A stretch of 64,000 nt of DNA from Mycoplasmoides fastidiosum (GCF_024498275.1 NZ_CP101809.1:1157952-1221951); one strand, 5' to 3'. Counted from the first letter of the stretch, positions 1-13,557 are shown. Notes: generated by a model from the letters alone, not told the origin. A program made the numbers and translations.

Positions 1-1
1 T

Positions 2-622
2 TTGAAAAAAATTCAATTTAGCTATTTAATTGTTTTTTATAACGTCAAACTTTTTGATGATAAAAAATTTGTTAAAGAACTAATTAAAATTAAAGATCGG
101 GTTTTTATTTATGGAACAAAATTACCAGAATTTCAATCTTTTTATGTCAACGAACAAAGTGGAATTAAAAGTTTATTAACCAAAATTAAAGCTAAAAACA
201 AATTCAAAAAAATTGCTTATGTAGGTGTTGATCCAACAAGTTCAACCATTGATCAACAAACTTATCAAAATCGTTATCAAGCCATTTTAGACTGGAATCA
301 AAATGAAAATTTACCAGTTGAAATTTTCTTATGCCCCAACAACGAATTAGAAACTGCTACTAATTATCTACGTGATTCTTTTGTTATTGAACCTGATTTA
401 ATTATTTGTGGTAGTCACACTATTTTTCGGGCATCAGCTAATTTCAATAATCATTCAGTACAATTTAGTGACATTGGTTATATGTCGTTAAATGATGCTT
501 TTGCTAATTTTAGTTTTAAGATTTTAATTAACTACAACTTAATTGGCCGAAAAATTTTTGATGCCATTAACATGCAAGAACATACTAATTACGAATTAGT
601 TCCTGTCATTATTTCTAAATAA
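2..622 (+). CDS. LacI-type regulator, ligand-binding domain (5'-truncated)
   Basis: The reading frame is open at the left edge, so the true start and any DNA-binding domain lie outside the window; the TTG at position 2 is probably an internal Leu codon. The 206 visible residues look like the periplasmic-binding-protein-like sugar-sensing domain of LacI/GalR repressors: a strand reading IAYVGVDP, a later PDLIICGS segment, and a C-terminal tail resembling the LacI dimer-interface end. Full LacI proteins are about 330 residues, so roughly a third is missing. The gene ends at a strong terminator and converges with the PTS/nagB unit, which it could regulate (inference). Family assignment rests on fold-like pattern only and is moderate. 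Confidence 0.5.
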   Translation: MKKIQFSYLIVFYNVKLFDDKKFVKELIKIKDRVFIYGTKLPEFQSFYVNEQSGIKSLLTKIKAKNKFKKIAYVGVDPTSSTIDQQTYQNRYQAILDWNQNENLPVEIFLCPNNELETATNYLRDSFVIEPDLIICGSHTIFRASANFNNHSVQFSDIGYMSLNDAFANFSFKILINYNLIGRKIFDAINMQEHTNYELVPVIISK

Positions 623-639
623 AATTCATCATGTGCAAT

Positions 640-678
640 AAAAAAAGCGGTTAAAATTAACCGCTTTTTTTATTTTTT
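640..678 (+). terminator. Bidirectional rho-independent terminator
   Basis: A GCGGTTAA...TTAACCGC stem is flanked by an A7 tract on the left and a T7 tract on the right. It sits between the convergent LacI-like gene and the PTS permease gene, so it can end transcription on both strands. Confidence 0.85.
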
Positions 679-688
679 AAATTATTTG

Positions 689-2410
689 TTATTGTGACTT
701 GATTAATTTATTTAACTGGTCAGCAACATGTTCCACATCAGTACCAATAATAATTTGATACCCCTTATCACCAACCCGAATGACTCCTTTAGCTCCGGTT
801 TGCATGATTAGCTGGTCATTAACTTGATCTTTAGCGTTTGTTTTAAGGGTTAAGCGTAATCTGGTTGCACAGTTTTCTACAAGTTCAATGTTTGTTTGAC
901 CAAGAATATTTAAAATATCTTTAGCCATAGTTTGGTATTTATCTGTAACTACTCCTTGAGTTTGATGTTTCTGTTCTGCTTCATCAAAAATATTACGTTG
1001 TGAGCTAACAACTTCAGTTAAACCCAACTGTTCTTCGCGACCAGGAATTGCAATTTTGAATTTTTTAATTACAAAAAAGAAAACAAAATAATAAACTCCA
1101 AACATAACTAAAGCAAAAGCCCAGACTCATAAGGGATTAGCTAAAATACTAAATTCACGTGCTAGTTGTCATGATAACCCAAAAGAAACAACATAATCAA
1201 TAAAACCCGCAGAAAAACCAATTCCAATGGACATTTGGGTTAAAGTCACTAATGCATAAAAAATTCCGGTTAGTAAGGCATTAATAACATATAGTAAGGG
1301 TGAGACAAAAATAAAAGAAAAAACTAGTGGCTCATCAATTCCGGTTAAAAAAGCTACTAAAGTGGCACCTCCATAAAACAGAGCCATTTGTCGCCGTTTC
1401 TTTTTATCTGCTGTCATGATCATCGCCGCAGCTGCTCCAGGTAGCCCGCCTAGAAATAACGGAAAAAATCCCGTTGTAAATAATCCTGAACCAACAATCC
1501 CGTTTTGGAAAGCTGTAATATCACCATTAACTGTTAATTCAGTTTGGGTAGTAATGGAATGACCAGTAATTGGTAGTTGAAATCAAACAAATACATTAAT
1601 AATGTGATGTAATACAAATGGTTGTAGCAACCGGTTTAAAAAAGCATAAACTCCACCCGAAACCGCTTGGACTCCTCCTTCAGAAGCAGCTAAACTTTGA
1701 CCAATGTTAATTAAAGCAAATTGTAAACCAGGTCAAACAATGGCAAAAAACAAACCTAAAGGAATAACAGTTAAAACTCCTAACATCGGTACAAAACGGC
1801 GCCCACCAAAAAATGAAAGGGATAATGGTAAACGCACACTTTTGTAACGATTATAAATTAAACTAACCAAAACTCCAACAACAATTCCTCCTAGAACACC
1901 CGTATCGAGTTGATATACTGGCTTGTTATTTCTTAGAAAATAAAGTAACATGGATTTATTTTCTAAATTTTCAGCGGTTGCGACATTGCTTCAAATCGCA
2001 CTAGCTAAAAAATCTTCTTTTAAAAGTGCAGTCATGCCAAATCACACAATCGCACCTACTAATGCCGCTTCGCCGCGGTTATCCTTAGCTAAACCAAAAG
2101 CTACTCCAATGGCAAAAATAATTGCTAAGTTATCAAAAATAACTTGACCTGGTGTGCTTATTAATTTACCAATAAAAACTTGTGCACTACTAATACCAAC
2201 CGATCCGTTACTCAATGGGTCAGTGATTAAAACTCCAATACGGAGCAGAAGCGCAGCGATCGGTAAAACCGCAATTGGAAACATTAAAGATTTTCCCAGT
2301 CGCTGCAATTTATTTAGAATTTTATTAAAATGATTTTTGATTCGGTGAGGTGTTTTATCAGTGTGGCGCATAAGTTTATTACCACGCTGTTTGAAAATAT
2401 TAAGTAACAC
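689..2410 (-). CDS. PTS system EIICB permease, glucose/N-acetylglucosamine family
   Basis: 573 residues once in-frame TGA is read as Trp. The first ~450 residues are a hydrophobic EIIC sugar channel (segments such as IAVLPIAALLL and ALFYGGATLVAFLTGIDEP, the latter typical of the Glc/GlcNAc EIIC loop). The C-terminal ~80 residues are an EIIB domain whose phosphorylated cysteine lies in NCATRLRL. There is no EIIA domain, so phosphate must come from a separate EIIA. The start overlaps the end of nagB by 11 bases, which implies translational coupling. Because nagB produces fructose-6-P from glucosamine-6-P, an amino-sugar substrate is likely (inference); glucose or maltose cannot be excluded. Confidence 0.85.
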
Positions 2411-3182
2411 TGTTAGACCCCTTTTTAGCCATCGCTAGGGTCTGCTCGCTCAATAAACTTGCTGCTTCTTTATCAAGGATAAAGGTGCAATTGGGGTGTA
2501 ATTGTAAAAAAGAAGCTGTTATTTGACTATTAGGATCTTCTTCTAACATCTTTTTAGCAACAATTGCTTTATGTTTGCCAAAAGCAACCATGATTGCTTC
2601 TTTGGTGTGTTTCAGTAAAGTCTGAACCCCCATTGTAATCGCTTGTTTAGGCGCTTCTTCTGGCGATGAAAATTTATTTTTTGTAATTAAATCAGTAATT
2701 GTTTCACTAGTTAAATCAACCACGTGAGTTTTACTAGTAAAGGATGTGCCTGGTTCGTTATAAGCCATATGCCCATTGATCTCTAAGCTAATGTATTGGA
2801 AATCTATGCCTCCATGATTGATGATTTTGTTTTCGTATTCCATTGCTTCAGTAAACGGATCATTTGCTTCGCAATTGGGAATATTAATTTTGTTTGTGTT
2901 AAGGTCGATATGATCAAACAAATTATTTTTCATTTGTTGGATAAAAGATTCTGGATGCTCTTTATTGATCCCAAGAAATTCGTCAAGATTAAAAGTAGTA
3001 ATTTCCTTTCAAGAAGTTTGATTTTCTTGATGATCCTGAATCAAATATTGATAAGCTGGAATTGGTGAAATTCCAGTTGCAAAACCTAAAGTAACTTTAG
3101 GATTTTGATGAATTTTGTCAAGGAAAAGTTGGGCGCAGTATCTTTGTAAGTCATCAACTTGATCAAAAATAATTATTTTCAT
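2400..3182 (-). CDS. nagB: Glucosamine-6-phosphate deaminase
   Basis: 260 residues, normal for NagB (about 240-266). It isomerises and deaminates glucosamine-6-P to fructose-6-P plus ammonia in the cytosol. Family motifs are visible: LGFATG near the N-terminus (phosphate-binding loop), FNLDEF (catalytic Asp region), and NGHMAYNEPG (the NGHIxFNEPG signature). The ATG at 3182 is preceded by AAAGGAAAGGA on the minus strand. One TGA (Trp) occurs early. First gene of a two-gene unit with the PTS permease. No nagA (deacetylase) is present here, so either it lies elsewhere or glucosamine itself is the substrate. Confidence 0.92.
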
Positions 3183-3250
3183 ATTCAACTAAATCCTTTC
3201 CTTTTTTCTAAATAAATATAAAAAATAACTCTTTTATATTTGCTGATTAA

Positions 3251-3256
3251 ATTATA
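3251..3256 (-). promoter_or_regulatory. -10 box of nagB-PTS operon
   Basis: TATAAT on the minus strand, about 70 bases upstream of the nagB ATG. No convincing -35 hexamer is seen. Confidence 0.5.
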
Positions 3257-3442
3257 TCACTCTAAAAATTTGTAACTTTTTTATCGCTTAGTTATTCATT
3301 ATGACAAGGTTTTAATTTGCTTAAAAAACTAAAATAAGAATATTTTTTAAATTGAAATTTTCATTTTTAAAAATAAATAATTTTTGGGTGAAAAATTCAT
3401 TTTTAAAAATTTATCCCCATATTTTTAGATTCTGTTCTTCTC

Positions 3443-3456
3443 AAAAAAAAAAAAAA
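3443..3456 (+). repeat. Poly-A tract (14 A) in lipoprotein gene promoter region
   Basis: A run of 14 A, ending 84 bases before the lipoprotein start codon and immediately upstream of a possible -10 box (TAAAAT, 3465-3470). The rest of the 3183-3540 intergenic stretch is AT-rich with no gene. Long promoter homopolymers of this kind act as phase-variation switches for surface lipoproteins in some mycoplasmas (Vlp system of M. hyorhinis); that role here is inference. Confidence 0.7.
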
Positions 3457-3540
3457 GACTTTTGTAAAATGAGTGATGTTTAAAGATTTTTCTTTGGACA
3501 TCTAAAAATAATTTTTAAGAAAATAAGGACTTTTTAATTA

Positions 3541-5658
3541 ATGAAGAAATTAAAATTCATTCAAAAAAATAAATTATGATTAGCCAGTTTAGGAGTTGCA
3601 ACAACAAGCAGTTTAGTGCTTGCTGCTTGTGGTGCTCAATCTGGGGTTAACAATAGCAGTAACACACCAAGCGATAATGCCTCTGATTCTTCTAATAAAA
3701 ATGCGAATCCTCCTAGTCAAGATCCTAAGACAGATGCAAATAAGAAAACTCATCAACCCCAAGTTCCAGTTGTACCAACAGCAACTGAAGAACAGAAAAA
3801 ATTTGCCGAAGCTGTTTTACAAACTCCTGGCTTATCTTCAATCATTAAGAATAATTTAAATGATTGGAAAAATAGTATTACCACTCAATTAGCAAAAGTA
3901 ACTTTGATTGATGATTTTAACCAAGAAAAAGTGAAAGATTCAGAAACTGCACTGGGTAAAACAGCAGACACAGCAGCAGACTCTGATGCTGCTACTGTTT
4001 TTGCATTAGTAAAAACATTAAGTAATAATGTTAATTCAGCACAAGAAACAACTATTAAAGATGAGCAGAAAAAACCATTTCAAGATGCTTTAAGAAAAGT
4101 ATCTGATGGTGCTGAAGATCTACTTAAAAAATTTCAAGAACTACCTAAGAAAGATGATGCCAAAAAGTTAAAAAATTTACAAACTCAATTAACAACTGCT
4201 ATTGACAACTTCTTAAAATCTACTGAAGCTAATGTGCAAACGCAATTAACTGCTTTAGTTACAGCTAAAAACACATATGAAGCCGAAGTGAAATTAGTTG
4301 CAGCTAGATTAGTAAACGTTGAAAGATCAGCTTTTATTTTAGATAGCGCAACTTCTGAATTAGATAATTTTGTTAACAATGATGTAACAACTTTTTTACA
4401 AGGAACAGACGGTTCTACTCATACCACTACTTTAAATCGTTTAGTTACAAAAGTACGGACTGGCGTATTAGGTGAAGCTGGTAAAGATTTATGAACCACT
4501 GGTAATGATGAGTTAACCGCTGAGCGCAATGCTCCAGCTAACACTGCAGCTAAAAGTACTAAATTGTATACAATTATTGTTGGTCTTGCTGATCAATCAG
4601 TCGCATGAAATCAAATTAACAATGAAATTAAATCATTGACATATAACCAAGCTTTATTATCTAAATTAGCAAGTGCAGTTAATTTATTAGCACTACATGT
4701 GGAAAATCCAACCCCACTAGATGTGGCACGTTTAAATGCGTATTTAACAAAAGATAGCGCTAATGTAGCTAAATTGTTAAGCCAAACGGGTGATAATGGT
4801 ATTAAAAATGTTTTAGAAAAAATCGCAAACGGTGTGCAATCTTATCAAACATACTTAGTTGCTGGTAGTACAACAAATGCTTTAGCTAAATTAGTTCAGG
4901 ATTTAAAATCCTTGCATGATGGTATTACTGATACCAGTAAAACAGCCGATAAAACTAAAATTAATGCTTTTAAAACCCAAGCCGAAGCTTTAGTAACCAA
5001 ATTTATTGCTTTCAAAAAAAAGTGAAATAAGTTACAACCTAATTTATGAACCACAAACCAAAGTACTATTTTTTATCCGCTATTACAACAAGCAACTGCA
5101 TTAAATCAAACCATTGGTGTTTCAAAAAATTATGGTAATGTTTTAGAAGTTGTTAGCGCTGTAGAATCGTTAGGAAATCACATTCAAAAAATTACAAGCG
5201 CAACAGAAGCAGTTCCAGCGACACAAACCGAACAAAATAAAAATACTGCACCATTAATGCGCGCATTAGAAGTAATCATTACCGACATAAAAGGAACAAG
5301 TGAGGGAACTTTTGGTAAAGCTTTAGATGACTTTTCTAAAATAACTGGTTTATCAACAGATAATCAAAATAAATTAAATGCGATTGCTAAAAATTCAGAT
5401 AAATCCGGATATGTTTATACTGATTTAGTAAATGGAACAACAAAATCAGGCGCTAATCATGCAAAGCTTTCATTTGAACAACTGAAAACTGAATTAGTTA
5501 AATTACAATGAGGTAACAACAAACAATTAACTACTGTTCAGAATTTATTAAGCAGTCAATTGCGTCCTAATGCCGGTAGTCAAACTGCTAATCTAAACGA
5601 TCATTTAGCTACTTTATTTAACAATGGTACAGTTTTAGTTGATAACGAAAATCATTAA
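3541..5658 (+). CDS. Large surface lipoprotein of unknown function
   Basis: 705 residues including Trp-coded TGAs. The N-terminus has lysines, a hydrophobic stretch and the lipobox SLVLAAC, so a type II signal peptide with lipidation at Cys around residue 28 is expected. Residues about 30-75 are Asn/Ser/Asp/Pro-rich and probably an unstructured surface linker. The remainder is strongly helical, with many repeated short patterns of the type KVxxG, LxKLxxxLxxAxxxFL and NLWTTxxxx, suggesting tandem alpha-helical modules. I recognise no enzyme family. It stands alone behind a poly-A tract and ends at a strong terminator. A variable adhesin or immunogenic lipoprotein is plausible but not shown. 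Confidence 0.8.
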
Positions 5659-5683
5659 GAATTTAAAATAATTAAACGATAAA

Positions 5684-5723
5684 AAACAAATGCAACTACT
5701 TTAAGAAGTAGTTGCATTTGTTT
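5684..5723 (+). terminator. Bidirectional terminator, 18-bp stem
   Basis: Perfect 18-bp stem (5684-5701 with 5706-5723) and a TAAG tetraloop between the convergent lipoprotein and pullulanase genes. Confidence 0.9.
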
Positions 5724-5741
5724 TGGAAACTATTTTAATAA

Positions 5742-7865
5742 TTAATTTTTTGTTTTTAAAATACAAAAACTATAAGGTTCTAAAATGAAATTTGAATTGT
5801 TTAAATTTTTATAATTTGTTGAGGAATTATTTGAATCAAAAACTAATTCATAATTTTGGATATTTACACTTAATTCGCTTGGATATGCATGATAATTAAA
5901 ACCAACCAAAAGTTTGGCTGTAGCATCATTTAAAGTATACAAAATATTTTTATTTTTATCCCATTCAACTTGAATTTGTTGACGAATTTTTTCCCGATCG
6001 TTCAAACAAAAAACTGGATATTCTTTGCGAATTGCAATTAATTTTCGAATTTTTTCAGCATTAGCAAAATGTTGCTTTAATTGATCTCATGGAAATTGAT
6101 TAATTGCTAATGGGGCATTATAACTATTTTCAACCAATTTTTTAGAACGAAATAATTCTTGGCCCCCATGTAAAACCGGCACTCCTTGTGCTAATAAAAC
6201 ACATGCAGTAGCAAATAAATGAATTTTCTCTTTTTTAGCTGAAGACCAATCTTGCAAATGAATTTGTAAGTGATCTCATAAAGTATAACCGTCATGAATT
6301 TCAACGTAGTTCATGGAATTCATCGGTAAATCAAAAAATTTAGCTCCCTGATTAACCCCAATGGAACCAGTCAGAATTTCGCGCATTGGCTCTAGAATAT
6401 CTTGTCCGTTAGTTCAATGATTAGCATTACCCCGCAAAAAGTCACGACTTACATCATTGAAAAAACCAAATTCTTTCAGCTCTGATGCATAAGAAAAATC
6501 AGCAAATTTACCCCAAAACTTGCGTTTCATGATTCAACCTTCGCCATAAAGTAAAAGTTGGGGATAATGATGTTGTGCTCAAGTTGATATTTTCTTAAAA
6601 GTTTGAAAATGCAAAATGCCCATTAAGTCAAACCGAAAACCGTCCACTTGATATTTTTCTGTTCAAAATTGAATTGAATCCAAAATGAATTTATCAACCA
6701 TTTTTCGCGAAGAATTAACATCATTACCACATTGACTATCTGCTAATAGTTGGTTGTTGTGATCATATTGGAAAAAATAATAAGGCACTAATTGATTGAA
6801 AGCAAAATTATCAGGATCATAAACATGGTTGTAAACCACATCCATAACCACACCAATGTGATTTTGGTGTAAAGTTGCAATTGCTTTTTTTAATTCCATA
6901 ATCCGTGCATAAGGATCGTGAGGATCAGTTGTATAACTTCCTTCAGGAACGTTATATTGCAACGGATCATAGCCCCAGTTGTAATCTGTTTCAGTTACTG
7001 ATTGGGCTTCATCAATTGTTGCAAAATCATAAATAGGCAGTAATTGTACATGACTAATCCCTAACCACTTCAGATAATCTAAACCAACTGGATGATTATT
7101 TTCATCGGTTAAATTAGTTTCAGTTAAACCTAGAAATTTATTGCGATATTGAAAGTGTTGGTGATCCGTAAAATCCCGAATGCTAATTTCATAAATAATT
7201 GCATTGGTTGGTTTTTCTAGTTGAATTTGTTGGTGTTGGGGAGTTGCTGCTTCAATTTTATTTCAATCAATTACAAATGAATGTTTGTTATTAGCATCAG
7301 AAGAATGTGCATATGGATCGGTTGTGCGAATGGTTTGAAAATTAATTTTAGCTTGGTATAAATATTTATAAGCCTCATAATCTCCGTCCACTTGAGTTGC
7401 TCAAACTCCTGCAGGATTTTTCTGCATTGAACAAATTATTTCTCTACTAGTGATTGGATCAATTAAAACTAAATCAACTTGAGTCGCAATGGGTGTTCAA
7501 ACTTTAAAAATGGAAAAAGAGGGATTATAAGTGCAACCCAAATCATTTTGATCATAAAAAAAGGTTTGATCAAATTCTGCACTCCGTACCATATGACCAT
7601 AATGCAGTTCAAATTGATTATTTTTATCGTCTGATAAATAATATTGATGACCAATAGTTAATGGTTCTAAAATTTCAAAACGAAATTTTCATTCAGTCCT
7701 TTTTGAAGGCGAAGAAATTGGTTGCTTGTTGACACTTAATGTTCTAAGTTGAAATTTTTGATTATTGCTATCAAAAATGAAAAATGGAGTTTGAAGATTG
7801 TATTCGAATTCTGATTGAAAAGATAAATCAATAATCTTTCAATCATTTCAATATGCAATGGCCAA
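5742..7865 (-). CDS. pulA: Type I pullulanase (GH13 debranching enzyme)
   Basis: 707 residues. It cleaves alpha-1,6 branches in glycogen and pullulan-derived dextrins. An N-terminal carbohydrate-binding region is followed by FKVWTP (CBM48-like), YNVPEGSY (type I pullulanase signature, about residue 300), MDVVYNH (GH13 region I), DGFRFDLMG (nucleophile Asp), GEGW (acid/base Glu) and VEIHDGYTLWD (third catalytic Asp). No signal peptide, so it acts inside the cell. TTG at 7865 is chosen because AGAGG lies 8 bases upstream and no ATG fits; it follows the pgmB stop by 14 bases. Last gene of the glucan operon. Pullulanase is not expected in the best-known members of the pneumoniae group. Confidence 0.9.
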
Positions 7866-7879
7866 GGAAATTGCCTCTA

Positions 7880-8557
7880 TTAATTATTGTTTGTTTCTAA
7901 TTGACTGATTAAATCACTTAAATTAAATTCGGTTAACTCATCATAAACAAAATCAGCAATTCCGAAATCCACTGGTGATTGATGGGTAATAGCAATTGCT
8001 GTCATGTTAGCATTTTTAATGCTTTCGACTCCGGCAATAGCATCTTCTAAACCAATACATTCTTGGGGTAGCATACCTAATCCTGCGGCTGCTTTAATAA
8101 AAATTTCAGGATCAGGTTTGCCCTTTTTAAGGGTTCTTGGATCAACAATAAAATCAAAATAATGACTTAAACTAATTTTTTCTAAAATAAGCGGAGCGTT
8201 TAAAGATGAAGAAGCAATTGCCATTTTTAAATTTAACTTTTTTGCTTGCTCTAATAAATCTTTCACTCCTGCTAAAACTGATTTTTCGGTTAGTTCTTCA
8301 TGAAGAAAGCGAACATATAGATTATTTTTTTCTGTTGTTAATGCTTCTAATTGATCAGAATTAGTTAACTCATGGTTCTTTAGTTTCAAAATCGCTTTTA
8401 AAGTATCAAGCCGGTTTAATCCTTTTAAACTTTGGTTTTCTGCTTCAGTATATTCCAGACCTAGTTGCGCTAAGGTTTGTTTTCAAGCTAAAAAATGCAA
8501 ATCAGCAGTTTCAGTAATTACACCGTCCAGATCAAAAATAAGACCCTTTATCTTCAT
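7880..8557 (-). CDS. pgmB: Beta-phosphoglucomutase
   Basis: 225 residues, normal for the HAD-superfamily enzyme that converts beta-glucose-1-P to glucose-6-P. It begins MKIKGLIFDLDGVITET, with the nucleophile Asp and acid/base Asp of motif I; a TxxLK-type cap region (LKGLNRLDTL) follows; SSSLNAP is motif II; KKGKPDPEIF is motif III with Lys; and GLEDAIAGVESIKNA is motif IV plus the sugar-mutase signature. The start overlaps the phosphorylase stop by 10 bases. It consumes the product of the adjacent GH65 phosphorylase. Confidence 0.92.
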
Positions 8558-10968
8558 GATTTTACAACCTCGAATTGACGTGGTTTCTCAATTGTAATTG
8601 TTTCTTTTTGGTTATTAACATACACATCTAAAGCTGTGCCATCTAGTAATTTAATTGTAAAAGTTTCTTGATTAATATCAATTTCAATTCAAGTATTACG
8701 AACTTGCACCCGGTATTTTAGAGAATTTCAGCTTTGGGGAATTAAAGGATTAATATTAATTCGATAATCATCATTTTGCGAATTAGATCAAAAACGAAAA
8801 CCACCAAATCCAAAAACAATCATTTGTCAAATTGCACATAAAGATCCCGCATGAATGCCTTTATCACATGAATGGAAATTTGTTCCCATATCAATATTAA
8901 TTGCATACTCGAACAATTTATAAGCTTGAGCACGATCTTTTAAATCATTAGCAATAATCATATAAGTTGCGGCTGATAATGAAGAATCGTGAGTTGTGAT
9001 TGGTTCATAATATTCAAAATTAGTTTTAACTAAATTTTGATCAAAATATTCTGGGAAAGCAAAGAGACTTAAAACAACATCGGCTTGTTTTACTAATTGT
9101 CCACTTAAACGCTTGATTCCCTCAGAAGTATTAAACAAAGTATTACCAGCATCACCTAAAAATTGAAAGGGTAAAACATCTAATTTTGGCAAATGCAAAA
9201 ACTGATCATTTTCAGGAATGACATGTGCTGCATTAGGTTTTTGAATTTTTAAATTATCAGCAACTTTTTTGATCAAATCAAAATTAATTTGATAGGGAAT
9301 TTTGGTTGTTAAATATTCTAGTCAGCTAGAATATTGTTTGCCATCAATTAATTTGGGTTCAGCAAATTTTTGTTGTAAGCGCGGTAGCACTTTTAAAGCA
9401 AGACGTAAATTTTCTTGCACCGCAAAGTTAATGAAATTATTGTTGTCAATGTTACCTTTATATTCGTTTGGACCCATAACATCAGTAATTTCATAACCGC
9501 TATTTTTTGGCTCAGCGCGATTAGTATAATATCAAGCTGTTTCTAATAACATTTGATATCCCATATCCAACATGAATTGTTCATCATTAGTTGCTTGATA
9601 ATACTGTCAAAGACAAATAGCAATATCTGCGGAGACATGAATTTCTTGAGCTCGAGAAGCAATTGGTACTTGTTCTCCAGTAATAATATCCGGTTGGCCT
9701 CAAAATGGGGTTAATTCACCATCAGTTGGTCAACCCATTTCCCAAGGAAATTGAGCGCCTTGCAAACCTGATTCTTGAGCTTTTGCTCTAGCCCCTTCTA
9801 ATCCTTTGAATCGATATTCTAGTAAATTGCGTGCAACCTGGGGATTGCTAAAAGTATAGTTGGGAACAATGAAGAATTCAGTGTCTCAATAACAATGCCC
9901 CTGATAACCTTCCCCTGATAATCCTTTGGCCCCCACTGATAAAAAGGGATTATTTTGGGGTACAAAATTATTAGCATGATACAAACTAAACATTAATGCT
10001 AACCGAGCATATTGGGCTTGTTCTGATTCACCAATGATTTCTACAGTAAATTGTCGATAAATTTTTTCTGTATAAAATTGATGATTATCTTCAATCACCT
10101 TTTCTAAAGTAAGGTTTTTAATTAAATCGTTCTGTTGATTGATTAAACTATCAAATTGTTCTTCATTAGCTAAACCATTAGGGCTGTCAGGATTAATCGC
10201 TGTTGCAATTGCCATCACTTTTTCTAGATGTAACGGCTTATCAACCCTTAGTTCTGTTTTAACTTTAAAACCCACTTGACGACGACTCATTTGTAAAATG
10301 AAATCGTTATCATTATTAAATAATTTTTGGTCTCCTGAGTAAACATTTAAAAACATTGCTTGACTGATTGCTAAATCAGATTGGTTAGTTTTATAAGTGT
10401 AAGAAACATGATTAGGACCAACTAATTTTTTAGTTCCCTCATTACAATGTTGAATTCCAGAATTAGTCACTTGACCATTAATACGAGGATAAACAATAAT
10501 TTGTGAAGCTGCTCCACTTAATTGTTTCACTGTAATACGTTGCACATAAAAATTTTTATGTTTTTGACTAACGATTCGTTCAAAAATAAATTGGAATTTT
10601 TTGTCCCCAATTTGGTGTTCAATGGTTCTAGTTAATAAACCTGTATGTAAATCTAGTCATTTTTCATAACTAATTAAACCAGAAGAATCTGATAAAGAAA
10701 AAGTTGTTTGATCAATACTAATCTTGGTTTGTAAAGTATCAGCTAGATTCGCTAATTCAGAGACTTCTTCTTTATCACCAACATTGAAAACCCCATTAAC
10801 AAAAAAATCTTCTTTGTTAAAACTTTCAATTTCTTCATCGACTCCCCGAATTCCTAAAGTCCCATTACCTTGGGAAAAAATTGATTCGGTTTTAGCGGTT
10901 AGATCGCGGTTAAATCCTTTTTGTCTAATAATTTTGTTTATTGTGTCGTAATATAACTTTGCTTGCAC
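8548..10968 (-). CDS. GH65 disaccharide phosphorylase (maltose/trehalose/kojibiose type)
   Basis: 806 residues, typical of GH65. It phosphorolyses an alpha-glucosyl disaccharide to beta-glucose-1-P plus glucose. Visible features: NGTLGIRG near the N-terminus, GEGYQGHCYWDTE (catalytic-domain entry) and DVMGPNEY, which carries the general-acid Glu, followed by an NIDNN stretch. A GTG start at 10968 follows the alpha-glucosidase stop by 22 bases, with AAAGG further upstream; the end overlaps pgmB. Pairing with beta-PGM is the usual context for this inverting family. Whether the sugar is maltose, trehalose or kojibiose cannot be read from the sequence. Confidence 0.9.
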
Positions 10969-10990
10969 GGAATAATTTACCTTTTACTCA

Positions 10991-12622
<1,632 letters not shown>

Positions 12623-12755
12623 CTAACTAACTAATCTCTACTAATTTTTGTGTCATTTCACTGAATTTATAATTTTAATTACTAAATGAAATTCACAATA
12701 AAAATTGCCGAGAGTGGTTCTTCTTCTTAATATATCAAGTTTTGAAGCAACAAAA

Positions 12756-12783
12756 AATACAATCTAAAAAAATAGATTGTATT
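12756..12783 (-). terminator. Terminator overlapping end of GntR gene
   Basis: A 10-bp stem AATACAATCT/AGATTGTATT with an 8-base loop, followed on the minus strand by a T run. It overlaps the regulator's stop codon, so the glucan genes downstream probably have their own promoter in 12623-12755 or depend on read-through. Confidence 0.65.
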
Positions 12784-13429
12784 CATCGTGTCTAAAAATA
12801 AAATGATTTGGATCAATTAAATAGCGGGCACAAACACAAATTTCGTTTTGGTAATAGCCCTCCATGTAAACAACAATAATCTTCTGACTACCAAACATCT
12901 CAATGTTTTCACATTTAAGGTGATAGTTAACTCGTTCTAGTGTCATATTTTCATATGCCAACTTGTGCGTAATAGAAATTTCATTAAAGTTATTACCGAT
13001 ATTAAGTTCAGGTGCCAAGTAGTAATCAGCAGTCATGATTAGTTCATCATTTTTATAATACTGCTTGTAATACTGGTTGAATTTTTTGTAATTAACTCCA
13101 AATTGTAGGAGTCAATCAGCCTTTTTTCGACCTTTTACCTTCTCGGTAGTATCACGATCGCAATTAATTGCATAACTTAGTGGTTTGATCAGATTATTGA
13201 AATTTTTAACGGCAAATCGGCCTTTTTTCTCAATAATATTCACTGCACCAATTGCTTTTAGTTTGTTGTAAGCAGCAATTGCGATAATTCGGGAACATTT
13301 AAATTTGTTACAAATAAATGCTTCTGATGGTAACGATGTATCTTCAGAATTGCATCGAGTTTGAACTAAATTAAATAAATAAGCAATGACCTCGTTCGTT
13401 TTCGTTTTTTTGAAATTATTAGTAATCAT
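12764..13429 (-). CDS. GntR-family transcriptional regulator with UTRA-type sensor domain
   Basis: 221 residues from the ATG at 13429. The frame continues upstream to an ATG at 13552, but the family HTH normally starts within about 10 residues of Met, which favours 13429; no clear ribosome-binding site supports either. The winged helix is visible as LPSEAFICNKFKCSRIIAIAAY followed by KKGRFAV. The C-terminal half ends with the UTRA-like pattern ARYLIDPNHFIF. It sits directly upstream of the glucan operon on the same strand and divergent from the phosphohexomutase; palindromes in the shared upstream region are its likely operators. A TreR-like role (sensing a sugar phosphate) is inference. Confidence 0.8.
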
Positions 13430-13449
13430 GGTTTTTGGCCAATAATTGA

Positions 13450-13557
13450 TTTTGATATACAAATCAAAGTTAATTTTAGCAGATAATTTTTGACTATCTT
13501 TGATTTCAAAAACTAATTTATAAAAAAAGTGTAAAAAACCATTTGAAATCAAAGATA
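13450..13557. promoter_or_regulatory. Operator region of GntR regulator / divergent promoters
   Basis: A perfect 16-bp inverted repeat (13495-13510 and 13542-13557, arm TATCTTTGATTTCAAA) brackets 31 bases. A related palindrome, TTTGATATACAAA, lies at about 13450-13463, just above the regulator start; its centre resembles the TTGTATATACAA operator of B. subtilis TreR. A possible + strand promoter, TTGACT (13490) and TAATTT (13514) with 18-base spacing, overlaps the first arm. Confidence 0.6.

Noticed and set aside
2796..3068. 90-residue + strand open frame
   Set aside because: Entirely antisense to nagB, whose motifs are clear.
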